Origin: Actinoplanes sp. TFC3
GTDB taxonomy: Bacteria; Actinomycetota; Actinomycetes; Mycobacteriales; Micromonosporaceae
DNA length: 64,000 bases
Reading direction: 5' to 3'
Assembly: GCF_001553785.1 (NCBI RefSeq)
Contig: NZ_LOJP01000001.1
Coordinates: 4,779,790-4,843,789 of the forward strand
Shown here in pieces: positions 49,318-62,634 of this stretch (the first letter of the stretch is position 1; each line of letters opens with the position of its first letter). The notes below the pieces were generated by a model, which was given only the letters and a program-made list of their open reading frames with translations, was not told the origin of the DNA and did no database searches. A program made the translations under genes and the position numbers.

Positions 49318-50019
49318 ATGAAGGTCGCACGGGCTCTGGTGATCGCCGGCGTGGTGGGGGCCGCCGGCGTCCGCATCGCGCGCTCACGCCATCAGCGGTC
49401 GCTGCATCCCGACGGCCGCTCGTTCACCGGCTGCCTGGAGATCTTCGGCGGGGGCGCCCCCATCGGCGCCAACCTGCTGGACCGGCCGGCCCGGCACCCG
49501 GTGACGGTACGGGTCTCCAAGGGCGGCGGCACCCCACCGGGCTGGCCCGACGTGCTGGGCGTGGCGCTGCGGGTGCACGGCCCGGTCGCCGGTCGCCGCA
49601 CCGATCTGCTGTTCTCCACCGCCGGTCAGCACCGGTTGACCAGGCACCTGCCGGCCCCGCGGCGCTCCTTCGACACCAGGTACGGCACGATCACCGGTTA
49701 CCGGACGGGCTCGGGGCAGAAGTTGTACCTGGCCGTCACGTGCGATCCGGAAAGCGCGAGCCTTGGACGTACCCTCGAATCGGTCGTCACGGCGGCCGCC
49801 GACGACGGCGCGCGACTGCTGCTCAAGGATGGCACCGGCCGGGTGTTCGGCCGCGTGATCTTCGGCGACCTGCTCACCGGGGCCACCGACGCGGCACTCG
49901 GCTTCAACCCCGCCAACGCCCCGGCCGACCTGCACCCCACGGGGTTGATCCACGCCACCCGAGCCCCGGCCTACCGCCTGAGCCAGCGCTGGCGCCACCA
50001 GCACCCGCCGGCCGGGTAG
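49318..50019 (+). CDS. Catalase-fold-like protein (non-canonical)
   Basis: The 233-residue protein starts with a hydrophobic helix (ARALVIAGVVGAAGVRIARS) and then HPDGRSFTGCLEIFGGGAPI, with VTVRVSKGGGTPPGWPDVLG and GVALRVHG. This matches the small catalase-like beta barrel found in actinobacterial proteins with no clear catalase activity. The catalytic His/Asn and the heme-ligand Tyr cannot be placed. The ribosome site GGAAGGGG lies 11 nt before ATG 49318. It diverges from the binding-protein gene and is followed by a strong hairpin. Confidence 0.6.
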   Translation: MKVARALVIAGVVGAAGVRIARSRHQRSLHPDGRSFTGCLEIFGGGAPIGANLLDRPARHPVTVRVSKGGGTPPGWPDVLGVALRVHGPVAGRRTDLLFSTAGQHRLTRHLPAPRRSFDTRYGTITGYRTGSGQKLYLAVTCDPESASLGRTLESVVTAAADDGARLLLKDGTGRVFGRVIFGDLLTGATDAALGFNPANAPADLHPTGLIHATRAPAYRLSQRWRHQHPPAG

Positions 50020-50036
50020 GGCGAGAGCGGACGGTA

Positions 50037-50078
50037 GCCGGTGCCGTGACGTCGGGATCTCGCAGTCACGGCACCGGC
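50037..50078. terminator. Bidirectional terminator before treZ end
   Basis: A perfect 14-bp inverted repeat (50037-50050 with 50065-50078, 14-nt loop) lies between the catalase-like gene and the convergent treZ stop. It may end both transcripts. Confidence 0.75.
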
Positions 50079-50084
50079 GCTACG

Positions 50085-51814
<1,730 letters not shown>

Positions 51815-51818
<4 letters not shown>

Positions 51819-54087
51819 TGTGACTCCTTCACCAGCAAGGCGACCGGGTACGTGTGCAGCAAGTCGGCCACCGCAAGGCGATCTCCGCCGAAGCTGGTGC
51901 CCGTGAAGACTTCCGTCCACGTGTTGCCGTCAAGTGACAGGGTGGTGTCGTGCCAGCCGCCGTGACGTGACAATCCGACCGGCAGCCGGGTGGCCAGCGC
52001 CACCACGCCGCCGCGGTCGTAGGCCAGCACGTGCTCGGCCACCCGGCCGCTGGCGAACAGCGGCTTGTAGGAGGCGAACAGCTCCGGGCGTTGCCGGCGC
52101 AGGCGCAGGATGCGGCTGGTCACCAGCAGCTTGGCGGCACCGCTGTCATCGATCGGCGGCTGCCACCCGTCGTCGAGTCGGTTGAGCAGCTCGCGGCGCA
52201 GCGCGAAGTCCACCGGGCGGCGGTTGTCCGGGTCGACCAGCGAGAAGTCCCACAGCTCGGTGCCCTGGTAGACGTCGGGGACGCCGGGCATGGTGAGCTG
52301 CACCAGCTTCTGGCCCAGCGAGTTCGACCAGCCGGGGCCGGTGATCGACTCGACGAACCCGGTGATCTCCGCGTTGAGCGCCGGGTCGTCGTACATCTTG
52401 TCGACCATCTCGCGCAGCGCGGTCTCGAAGTTCTCGTTCGGGCTGGTCCAGCTCGTGCCGACCGCGCCTTCCCGGGCGGCCTTCAACGCGTACGCCTGCA
52501 GCCGCTCGCGCTCCAGCGGCCACGCACCCACGGCGGCCTGCCAGATCAGGTGGGCCAGTGCCGGGTCGGGCAGCGGGTTGATCCGCACCCAGCGGCGCAC
52601 CACCTCGGTCCAGTCACCGGGCAGCTCGGAGAGCACGGTGAGCCGGGCCCGTACGTCCTCGCTGCGCTTGGTGTCATGGGTCGACAGTGACGTCATGCCC
52701 TCGGGCCAGCGCCGCTGCCGCTCGGTGGTGCTGTCGTGGAACTCGTCGGTGGTGACGCCGAACTTCGCCGGGTCGTTGCCCACCTCGTTGCGCGCGGTGA
52801 ACCGGGTGTAGCGGTAGAACGCGGTGTCCTCCACGCCCTTGGCCATCACCGCACCGGTGTACTGCTGGAACCGCACCGCCAGCTCGTCGCCGGAGTTGCG
52901 CAGCCGCGCGGTGAGCTGGTCGAGCGCCGGGATCAGCCCGGGGCGGCGCCGACCGGCCTCGGCCCTCGCCTTGGCCAGGTGCCGCGAGCCGAACGGCAGG
53001 TACGAGCGGTAGACCGGGAAGCACGCGGCCAGCTCGGCCAGGCCCCGCTCAGCGGCCTCGATCTCGGGAGCGAGGCGGGCCATGCGGGCCAGCTCGGCGG
53101 CCAGTTGCGTGGTGGCCAGGTGGTACTTGCAGTCGTGGACCAGGTTCTGCCAGCTCGTGTCGCCGCCGGTCAGGTGGTGGTCGAGGGTGTCGAAGAAGCG
53201 CTCGGTGGTCGAGTCCACGAACACCCCGCCGACCTCGGCGAGCGCGTCGTAGCCGGTGGTGCCGGCGACCGGCCAGTCCGGCATCTCCTCGCCGGGTTCG
53301 AGGATCTTCTCCACCACGAGCCACGCGTCCGGGGCAGCCTCGTGCAACCGGCGCAGATACTCCCCGGGGTCACGCAGTCCGTCCGGGTGGTCGACGCGCA
53401 GACCCTGCACGGCGCCCTCGGCGTACCACCGCAGGAATTCCTTGTGGGTGGCCTCGAAGACCTCGGGGTCCTCGACGCGCAACCCGGCCAGGTCGACGAT
53501 CGCGAAGAACCGGCGGTAGGTCAGCTCGGCGTCGCCGCGGGTCCAGTTGACCAGCTCGTAGTGCTGCCGGTCGTGCACCTCGCGGGCGCTGCCCTCACCG
53601 GTGCCCTCGGCGATCGGATAGCGCTTGTCGTAGTAGTGCAGCTCGCCGTCCTCAACGCGCAGCTCGTCCAGCGCGTCGGGGTCGTCGGCCAGCACCGGGA
53701 TCAGCACCCGGCCGCGGTCCCAGTCGATGTCGTAGAACTTCGCGTACGCCGAGTCCTTGCCGTTCTTGAGCACGTCCCACCAGGTCGGGTTTGCGGCCGG
53801 CACGGCCACCCCCGCGTGGTTCGGCACGATGTCGACGACCAGGCCGAGCCCGGCGGCATCGAGGGCGGCCTTGAGCGCGACCCGGCCCTCCTCCCCGCCC
53901 AGCGCCGGCGAGACCTGGCTGTGGTCCACCACGTCGTAGCCGTGCTCGGAGCCGGGTGCGGCGGTGAGCAGCGGCGCGGTGTAGAGGTGGCTGACCCCGA
54001 GGTCGGCCAGGTAGTCGGCCAGCTCGGCGGTGGCCTTGAGCGGGAATTCGGGGCGGATCTGGACGCGGTAGGTACCAGATGGATGCA

Positions 54088-54088
<1 letters not shown>
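51815..54088 (-). CDS. treY: Maltooligosyltrehalose synthase
   Basis: The 757-residue GH13 enzyme turns the reducing end of an alpha-1,4-glucan into a terminal trehalose unit. It begins GTYRVQIRPEFPLKATAELA and has YDVVDHSQVSPALGGEEGR, the catalytic regions GLRVDHPDGLRDP and VVEKILEPGEEMP, and TLSTHDTKRSEDVRARL near two-thirds of the length. The ATG at 54088 overlaps the treX stop by one base, and its end overlaps treZ by 4 nt. Length is in the family range. Confidence 0.95.
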
Positions 54089-56199
<2,111 letters not shown>

Positions 56200-56475
56200 C
56201 TGTTTGCTCCCACCCTTGACCGTCGGTGCCCGCAGCCGCGAGGCGTCGCCGCGAGCGGGGCACCGTTTCCCCGCTTCGCCCGGCGTTAATCCTTGCGCGG
56301 CGCGTCCACGGTCATTCTCACCGATGCAGCCCCCGAGGGTGGCACGAGGCTCGCTTACCCACTGGAATGGGTTATATGCCCTGGGTGATGTAGGGGCGGT
56401 CACCTCAGAAGGGAGGTTTGATTTCGGGCGTTTCGAGCAACCAGGAAGCGTGCCGTCACGTGATCAAAGACAGTC

Positions 56476-56655
56476 ATGACCCAGCCGATCATGGCTGGTC
56501 CCCAGACCTGCGGGTCGCCGGCCACGGATGGCGGCGGCGAGCATGAACGGCTGGTCGCGCACACCGCGATCATGTGGCGCGAGCACCTCGACGTGCCGCT
56601 GACCGCCCGCGAGGCCGTTCTCGCGCCGGCCGACCTGGAAGGCTCACCAGCATGA
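56476..56655 (+). CDS. Small 59-residue protein coupled to the patatin gene
   Basis: The ATG at 56476 opens a frame reading MTQPIMAGPQTCGSPATDGG, then EHERLVAHTAIMWREHLDVP and LTAREAVLAPADLEGSPA to the stop at 56653-56655. The stop overlaps the ATG of the patatin-like gene by 4 nt. The C-terminal half is helical. I do not recognise the family, but the tight coupling and GC3 argue for a real small protein, possibly an accessory of the lipase. Confidence 0.5.
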   Translation: MTQPIMAGPQTCGSPATDGGGEHERLVAHTAIMWREHLDVPLTAREAVLAPADLEGSPA

Positions 56656-57476
56656 AGGCACTCATCCTCGGTGGCGGCGGCATCACCGGCATCGTCTGGG
56701 AACTCGGCCTGCTGGCCGGTCTGCGCCGCCTCGGCATCGAGCTGGGCGAAGCCGACCTGATCGTGGGCACCTCGGCCGGCGCGTTCGTGGGGGCCCTGCT
56801 GGCCACCGGCGCCGACCTGGACGAGGCCATCGCCACCGCCGCGGAGATCGAGATCGAACTGTCCCCGCGCATCGACCCGGGCCTGATGGCCGAGGGGTTC
56901 AGCCTGCTCACCGCGGGCAACCTCTCCCCCACCCAGCTGCGCGCCCGGCTCGGCACGCTGGCCCGGCGCGCCCCGGTCGGCGACGAAGGCCCGCACATCG
57001 CCCGCTTCGCCGACCACCTGCCGGTGCACACCTGGCCGGCCAGCCCCCGATTGGTGGTCACCACCGTCGACACCGAAACCGGCGAGCGGGTCGCCTGGGA
57101 TGCCAGTGCGCAGGTCCCCCTGCCCTCGGCTGTGGCGGCGAGTTGCGCCCTGCCCGGGGTGTTCCCCCCGGTCCACCTCGCCGGCAGCTACCACATGGAC
57201 GGCGGCGTGCACGCGGTCGTCAACGCGGACCTCGCCGCGGGGGCCGACGCGGCGATCGTGCTGGCCCCCAGCGGAGGCGGCATGCTGCGCGCCACCCCGC
57301 AGGCCGAACTGGCCGAGCTGAACGCCCCCCGGTCGCTGCTGCTGACGCCGGACTCAACCGCCCGCGCAGCCCTGGGCGGCAACGTCCTCGACCCGGGCCG
57401 GCGCGCCCACGGCCTGGCCGCCGGCATCGAACAAGCCAAGGCCGTCGCCGAATCCGTCAAGGCGACCTGGTCATGA
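56652..57476 (+). CDS. Patatin-like phospholipase
   Basis: The 274-residue protein has the oxyanion hole LILGGGGITGIVWELGLLAG, the nucleophile elbow GTSAGAFVG (Ser about 45), and the catalytic Asp in the DGG of HMDGGVHAVV (about 179). Patatin enzymes are Ser-Asp lipid acyl hydrolases, active on phospholipids at the membrane. No signal peptide is seen, so it is cytoplasmic. It is translationally coupled to the small gene before it. The substrate is unknown. Confidence 0.88.
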   Translation: MKALILGGGGITGIVWELGLLAGLRRLGIELGEADLIVGTSAGAFVGALLATGADLDEAIATAAEIEIELSPRIDPGLMAEGFSLLTAGNLSPTQLRARLGTLARRAPVGDEGPHIARFADHLPVHTWPASPRLVVTTVDTETGERVAWDASAQVPLPSAVAASCALPGVFPPVHLAGSYHMDGGVHAVVNADLAAGADAAIVLAPSGGGMLRATPQAELAELNAPRSLLLTPDSTARAALGGNVLDPGRRAHGLAAGIEQAKAVAESVKATWS

Positions 57477-57519
57477 CGGTGCCGGCTTGCCGATGGCGTC
57501 CAGGCCGCAGGTGCGCACG

Positions 57520-57786
57520 TCAGGTCCCCAGCAGCTCGTCCACGTAGCACCACTTCCACTTCTCATCCGGCTCGTACGAACGCATCACCGGGTGCCCGGT
57601 CTGCTCGAAGTGCGCGGACATGTGGCGCCGCGGTGAGGAATCGCAGCAGCCCACATAGCCGCAGTCGAGGCACATCCGCAGGTGCACCCAGTCGTCGAAG
57701 CCCATCGGCACGCACTCGGGGCAACCGCCCTGGTACGGCGCCTGCGGGGTTGGTTCGGTGGCTTCCTTGAGGTGCTGGCAGGTCAA
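57520..57786 (-). CDS. UBP-type zinc-finger protein
   Basis: The 88-residue protein has the UBP zinc-finger pattern: MTCQHL at the start, GGCPECVPMGFDDWVHLR, CLDCGYVGCCDSSPRRHMSA and HFEQTGHPVM. The Cys/His ligands for two or three zinc ions are present. In eukaryotes this domain binds the ubiquitin C-terminus; bacterial versions have no known ligand. The gene precedes the antiporter gene on this strand, and its stop lies close to the end of the patatin gene. Its ATG overlaps the antiporter stop by 4 nt, meaning the antiporter is upstream and the finger is translated after it. Confidence 0.88.
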   Translation of the reverse strand: MTCQHLKEATEPTPQAPYQGGCPECVPMGFDDWVHLRMCLDCGYVGCCDSSPRRHMSAHFEQTGHPVMRSYEPDEKWKWCYVDELLGT

Positions 57787-59357
57787 TCGTCGCTCCGGGT
57801 CAGCTGGGATTCTTCCAAGTCGAGTTCACGCTGGGCGCGGGTGAGCACTTCTTCGGAGATCCGGCCCTCATTGCGAGCGATCTTGAAGATGTGCCGTTCC
57901 GCGGTAATCATTTCCCGCCTCAGCCTGCCGTATGCCGCCGACGGGGTCTCCTGCTCCTGGTTGCCGAGCCGCTCCCAGGCGTTGTTGGACCGGCTGTCGG
58001 TCAGCGCCCGCAGCCGCTCGACCACCGACAGCGGCGCACCGTCGGCATGCTTCTCCAGCCGTTCCCGCGCGGCCCGGCTGGCGGCGTGCTGGACGTTGGC
58101 CTCGGCGAGCGCATCCTCGGTGCTGGTGTCCTCGGTCACGCCGAGGCGCCGGGCCACCATCGGCAGCGAGGTGCCCTGGATCAGCAGGCTCAGCACGATG
58201 ATTGCGAACGCCACGAAGACGAACAGCTCGCGCGGGTAGTCGTTGCCTCGGAACGTGTCGTTGGGCGGCAAGGTGAGCGCTGCGGCCAGGGTGACGACAC
58301 CACGCATGCCGGCCCAGGCGATCACCGTGGGATGGGTGATCGGGGGCCGGTCCTCGCGGGCGCGGATCCGGGGCATCAGCCGGGCCAGGTAGGTGGCGGG
58401 ATACATCCACAGGAACCGTACGGCCACCAGCACCAGGAACACCACGAGCGTCACCCGTACGGTCGTGGCCCAGCCCACCTCGATGTTCTCGATCAGCTCG
58501 CGCAACTGCAGTCCGACCAGCAGGAACACGACACCTTCGAGCAGGAAGTTGACCAGCCGCCAGACCGCTTCCATCTGCAGCCGCGACTCCGCCGACAACA
58601 GGTACGGAATGCGGTGGCCCAGGTAGAGCCCGGCCACCACCACCGCGACCACGCTCGACGACTTCAACTCCTCCGCGATGATCACCACCACGAACGGGGT
58701 GAGCAGCGACACCGCGTCGTCCAGCAGCGGGTCGGTGATCTTCTTGTGCAGCCACGCGGCGCCCACCGCGGCGATCAGGCCGAGCAGCACACCGGCCCCG
58801 GCCTTGAGCGCCACCTCGCCGGTGATCTCCCAGAACCCGACCGCCGAGCCGAGCAGCGCGCTGACCGCGATGCGCACGGTGACCAGCGCTGTCGCATCGT
58901 TGAGCAGGCTCTCGCCCTCCAGGATGACCACGATCCGCCGGGGCAGCCCGATGCGCCGGGCGATCGCGGTGGCCGACACCGCATCGGGCGGGGCCACCAC
59001 CGCGCCGAGCGCCACGCAGGCGGCCAGCGGCACGTCGGGCAGCAGGGCGTGCAGGACGAAACCGATGACGAACGCGGTGAGCATCACCAGGCCGACGGCG
59101 AGCAGCAGGATCGGCCGGATCGCGGCGCGGAAAGCGACCAGGTTGGTCTGCAGCGCGGCCACGTACAGCAGCGGGGGCAGGATGCCGATCAGCACGAGCT
59201 CCGGCTCGAGGTGCACCGCGGGAACGCCGGGCACGTACGACAGTCCGAGACCGGCCACCAGCAGCACGAGGGGGGCGATGAAGCCGAGCCGGCGGGCGAG
59301 GGCCGCGCCGAGCACGGAGATCGCCACCACCACGACCGTCTCGACAATGCTTTCCAT
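57783..59357 (-). CDS. Na+/H+ antiporter, CPA1 family
   Basis: The 524-residue protein has about 12 membrane segments. The ion-binding core is visible as ALGAVVAPPDAVSATAIARR and EGESLLNDATALVTVRI. The long charged cytoplasmic tail (about 400-524) has ARERLEKHADGAPLSVVERL and ends EESQLTRSDD. Such proteins exchange Na+ or K+ for H+. The start at 59357 gives ESIVETVVVVAISVLGA as the first helix; an ATG at 59381 with TGAGG 6 nt upstream is an alternative. Its stop is overlapped by the UBP zinc-finger gene. Confidence 0.88.
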   Translation of the reverse strand: MESIVETVVVVAISVLGAALARRLGFIAPLVLLVAGLGLSYVPGVPAVHLEPELVLIGILPPLLYVAALQTNLVAFRAAIRPILLLAVGLVMLTAFVIGFVLHALLPDVPLAACVALGAVVAPPDAVSATAIARRIGLPRRIVVILEGESLLNDATALVTVRIAVSALLGSAVGFWEITGEVALKAGAGVLLGLIAAVGAAWLHKKITDPLLDDAVSLLTPFVVVIIAEELKSSSVVAVVVAGLYLGHRIPYLLSAESRLQMEAVWRLVNFLLEGVVFLLVGLQLRELIENIEVGWATTVRVTLVVFLVLVAVRFLWMYPATYLARLMPRIRAREDRPPITHPTVIAWAGMRGVVTLAAALTLPPNDTFRGNDYPRELFVFVAFAIIVLSLLIQGTSLPMVARRLGVTEDTSTEDALAEANVQHAASRAARERLEKHADGAPLSVVERLRALTDSRSNNAWERLGNQEQETPSAAYGRLRREMITAERHIFKIARNEGRISEEVLTRAQRELDLEESQLTRSDD

Positions 59358-59483
59358 GCCGCAGAGCTTAGGGGGATGCACCGCCTCAGCCGTATGGCGG
59401 CAACCACGTAAGCCGTCAACGCCAGCGGAAATAGGCCGTTCTACTCAGGCACCAGGGGGGTCTTACGGGAGAAGCTTGCGCCC

Positions 59484-60497
59484 ATGACCTTGATCGTTGA
59501 GCGGGTGGGCATCACCGCGGTGGCCAGTTCGCTGCCCGCGCAGGAGGTGACCACCGCCGAGCTGCAGCAGCGGGTGGCCGCCGCGAGCGGGCTCCCGCTG
59601 CCCCCGGCGATGATGACCCGCGCCACCGGCATCGAACGGCGCCGCATCGCCGGCCCCGAGGAGTACGCCTCCGATCTGGCCGTCACCGCGGCCCGCCGGG
59701 CGCTCGCCGCGGCCGGGCTCGACCCGCTCGACCTCGATCTGCTGGTGTTCGCCTCGGCCACCCGGGACATGATCGAACCGGCCACCGCCCACGTGGTGCA
59801 GGCCGAGCTGGGCAGCCGGGCCCACGCGCTGGACGTCACGAATGCCTGCAACAGCTTCCTCAACGGCATCGACCTGGCCCGGGCGATGATCCTGGCCGGG
59901 CGCGCCGGGCGGGCGCTCGTGGTCACCGGCGAAACCCCGACCCGGGCGATGCGGCCGCGCTTGGACGGCATGGTGCAGGCCCGCAGCGCGCTGGCCGGCT
60001 ACACGTTCGGCGACGCGGGCGCGGCGGTGCTGCTCGAGCCGGTCCCCAGCGGCGGCATCCTCGACGTGGACAGCGAGACCCACTCCGAGCACTGGGCGGT
60101 CGGGGGCATCTTCGGCGGCGGTTCCCGGCATCCGCGCGGTGACGAGCACACCTATTTCACCGGCGACGGGACCCGGCTGCGCGGGGTGTTCGAGAAGATC
60201 GGGCCGGGGTTGCTGGAGCGGGTGGCGTACCGGACCGGGTTCGGATGGGACGACTACGCGGCCGTGCTGGTCCACCAGGTGACCATGCCGTACCTGCGGC
60301 GCTTCACCGAGATCGCCGGGGTGCCCGAGGACAAGCTGGTGATCACCGTGCCCGAGCTGGGCAACATCGCCAGCGCCACGATCGGCGTGCAGCTCGACCG
60401 CGTCCAGCCACGGCTCAACCCCGGCGACCGGGTGCTGATGGTCGGGCTCGGCGGCGGCGTCTCGCTGATGACGATGGTGTGGGAGGTGCCGTCATGA
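59484..60497 (+). CDS. 3-oxoacyl-ACP synthase III-like (KAS III/OleA-like) condensing enzyme
   Basis: The 337-residue thiolase-fold enzyme has the active-site Cys in VTNACNSFLNG (about 127), the catalytic His in LVHQVTMPYL (about 270) and Asn in LGNIASATIG (about 300), the standard KAS III triad. Family members condense acyl-CoA or acyl-ACP with malonyl-ACP or a second acyl-CoA. OleA-type members join two acyl chains head to head; this is a possible but unproven relative. The gene opens an operon in which each following gene overlaps by 4 nt. The first ATG 59484 follows GGGAGA by about 10 nt. Confidence 0.87.
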   Translation: MTLIVERVGITAVASSLPAQEVTTAELQQRVAAASGLPLPPAMMTRATGIERRRIAGPEEYASDLAVTAARRALAAAGLDPLDLDLLVFASATRDMIEPATAHVVQAELGSRAHALDVTNACNSFLNGIDLARAMILAGRAGRALVVTGETPTRAMRPRLDGMVQARSALAGYTFGDAGAAVLLEPVPSGGILDVDSETHSEHWAVGGIFGGGSRHPRGDEHTYFTGDGTRLRGVFEKIGPGLLERVAYRTGFGWDDYAAVLVHQVTMPYLRRFTEIAGVPEDKLVITVPELGNIASATIGVQLDRVQPRLNPGDRVLMVGLGGGVSLMTMVWEVPS

Positions 60498-61225
60498 CCG
60501 AGCTGTGGGTGATCGTGCCCGCCTACAACGAAGCCGCCCGCATCGGGCAGACCCTGGCGGCGCTGGCGGTTCAGACCGACCGGGCGTTCGAGCTGCTCGT
60601 GGTGGACAACGGCTCGTCCGACGACACCGCCGCGATCGCCCGCGCCTTCACCGCGGCGTTTCCGGTGCACGTGCTGAGCGAGCCGGAGAAGGGCGTGGGG
60701 TGCGCCGTGGACTCGGGCTTTCGCTACGCGATCGCGCGGGGTGCGACCTTGCTGGCTCGTACGGACGCAGACTGCCTGCCCCGGCCGGGCTGGCTCGCCG
60801 CGGCTCGATCCGGGCTGACCGGCGGCGCCGGGCTGATGTGCGGGCGGATCACCGCGCGCCGCGACGAGCACGGGATCGCCGGGCGGGCGTTGTTCCGGGT
60901 GCTGGTGGCGCTCGCCGCCGGGTTCGGCCGGCTGCGCCCGGCCCACCGCTCCGGGCAGTTCCTGGCGCCCTACCGCATGCACGCGGGCAACAACATGGCG
61001 ATCACCGCCGAGCTCTACCTGGCCTGCGGGGGCATGCCCCGGCGGCCCTCGCCCACCGATCGGACCTTCCTCAACCGGGTGCGCCGCACCACCCGGGCGA
61101 TCCGGCACAGCCGGCACATGGTGGTGGAGAATTCGACCCGGCGGCTCAGCGCGTACGGCATCGCCGGCACGGCCAAGTGGTACCTCGACCGCGGCAGTGG
61201 CTCACTCACGGTGGACCCCCGATGA
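60494..61225 (+). CDS. GT2-family glycosyltransferase (first copy)
   Basis: The 243-residue GT-A enzyme begins ELWVIVPAYNEAARIGQTLA and has VVDNGSSDDTAAIAR, the DxD-type ARTDADCLPRPGW and NNMAITAELYLACGG. It lacks obvious membrane segments and the long acceptor domain of large GT2 enzymes. A nucleotide-sugar donor and a lipid or small acceptor are likely, unproven. Its ATG overlaps the KAS III stop by 4 nt and it overlaps the ligase gene by 4 nt. It is clearly related to the second GT2 gene in this operon. Confidence 0.85.
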   Translation: MTELWVIVPAYNEAARIGQTLAALAVQTDRAFELLVVDNGSSDDTAAIARAFTAAFPVHVLSEPEKGVGCAVDSGFRYAIARGATLLARTDADCLPRPGWLAAARSGLTGGAGLMCGRITARRDEHGIAGRALFRVLVALAAGFGRLRPAHRSGQFLAPYRMHAGNNMAITAELYLACGGMPRRPSPTDRTFLNRVRRTTRAIRHSRHMVVENSTRRLSAYGIAGTAKWYLDRGSGSLTVDPR

Positions 61226-62634
61226 TCGGCTCCCTGATCGCGGCGCTGCAGCCCGACGACGATCAAGCGGCGATCATCGGCCGCCGCGGGGTCGCCACGC
61301 GCGGCGACATCGAACGGCTGCTGAGCGGTTACGCGGCCGCGCTGCACGCCGAGGGCCTGACCGCTGGGGACACCGTCGGGCTGGCCATCCGGCCGGGGGC
61401 GCGGTCGCTGGCCGTGCTGCTGGCGGCGTACCACTTGGGCCTGCGCATCGCCGTGCTGGACCCGACCGCCGGCCCGGACGTGCTGCTGGCCCGCCTGCGC
61501 CTCGCCGAGCCCCGGCTGGTGCTCGCCGACGCCGCCGCACAAGCCGTCGCCGGATGGGCCGCTCCCCTGGCCCGCCGCGCCCGGCTCGCCCTGCCCGAGC
61601 TGAGCGCGCTCGCCCCGGTGGCCACCATCGGCCGCCGCCTGCCCGGCACCGCCCCCGTGCTCGCGCCGCTCCCAGGCCCGCGTCCGGCGGGCTACGACGG
61701 CGACGGCGACGCGGTGATCGTGTTCACCTCCGGCACCACCAGCCGTCCCCGCGCGGTGGTGCACACCCGCGCCAGCCTGGAAGCCGGCATGCGCACCGTG
61801 CACGACCTGGTCGCACCGCGGCCCGGCCGGCCCGTGCTGGGCGGCACGTTCTTCGTGCTCGTGCCTTCGCTGGCCGGCGGCGCCCCGGTCGCCCTGTCCA
61901 CCCGGTCGCTGAGCAAGCTGCGGCCGCAGGCCACCTATCTGACCCCGCCGCAGCTACGCGCCGAGCTGGCCGCCGGCACCCGCTTCACCGGCCGGGTCTA
62001 CAGCGGATCCGCCCCGGTCAGCGCCACGCTGCTCAACCGGGTCCGCCGGGCCGGCGCCGACCAGGCGTTCGGGGTGTACGCGCTCACCGAGGTGTTCCCC
62101 GCCGCCGTTGTCGAAGCCACCGCCAAGAACGCGCACACCGGCGGCGGCGACCTGGCCGGTGACCTGCTGCCCGGGGTGCGGGCCCGGATCGACGACGCCG
62201 GTCAGGTGCTGCTGGCCGGCCCCAACGCCGCGGATCGCTACCTCGGCGAGCAACCCCATGAGTGGATCGAGACCGGTGACATCGGACGGTTGGCGGGCTC
62301 CCGGCTCGTGCTCGGCGGCCGGGCCAAGGACATGATCCTGCGCGGCGCCGAGAACATCTACCCCGGCCTGTACGAGCCGTCCCTGCACGTGCCCGGCGTC
62401 GAGCTGGCGGTGCTGGTCGGCGTGCCCGCGGACGACGGCGACGAGCGCGTGGTCGCGGTCGTGCAGCCGTCCGCCGGCACGTCGCCGGAGCAGGTCCGGG
62501 CGGCGTTGCGCGAGCCGCTGAGCCGGATGGGGTCGGCCCGCCCGGACGCCGTCGTGGTCGCGGACGTGCCGCTGGCCGGGCGTTCGCGCAAGCCCGATCG
62601 CGCGGCGGCCACCCGGTTGGCGGCGGCATCATGA
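61222..62634 (+). CDS. Adenylate-forming (ANL) enzyme
   Basis: The 470-residue enzyme has the ANL core: VFTSGTTSRPRAVVHTRASL (A3, with SGTTSRPR in place of SGTTGxPK), YALTEVFPAA (A5), ETGDIGRLAG (A7), LGGRAKDMILRGAENIYP (A8) and the C-terminal SRKPDRAAATR with the catalytic Lys. It activates an acyl group as the AMP ester and passes it on. It is shorter than typical fatty-acyl-CoA ligases (500-550), with the shortening in the first 150 residues. In ole clusters the comparable enzyme makes a beta-lactone; the same here is only inference. It overlaps both flanking glycosyltransferase genes by 4 nt. Confidence 0.85.
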   Translation: MIGSLIAALQPDDDQAAIIGRRGVATRGDIERLLSGYAAALHAEGLTAGDTVGLAIRPGARSLAVLLAAYHLGLRIAVLDPTAGPDVLLARLRLAEPRLVLADAAAQAVAGWAAPLARRARLALPELSALAPVATIGRRLPGTAPVLAPLPGPRPAGYDGDGDAVIVFTSGTTSRPRAVVHTRASLEAGMRTVHDLVAPRPGRPVLGGTFFVLVPSLAGGAPVALSTRSLSKLRPQATYLTPPQLRAELAAGTRFTGRVYSGSAPVSATLLNRVRRAGADQAFGVYALTEVFPAAVVEATAKNAHTGGGDLAGDLLPGVRARIDDAGQVLLAGPNAADRYLGEQPHEWIETGDIGRLAGSRLVLGGRAKDMILRGAENIYPGLYEPSLHVPGVELAVLVGVPADDGDERVVAVVQPSAGTSPEQVRAALREPLSRMGSARPDAVVVADVPLAGRSRKPDRAAATRLAAAS

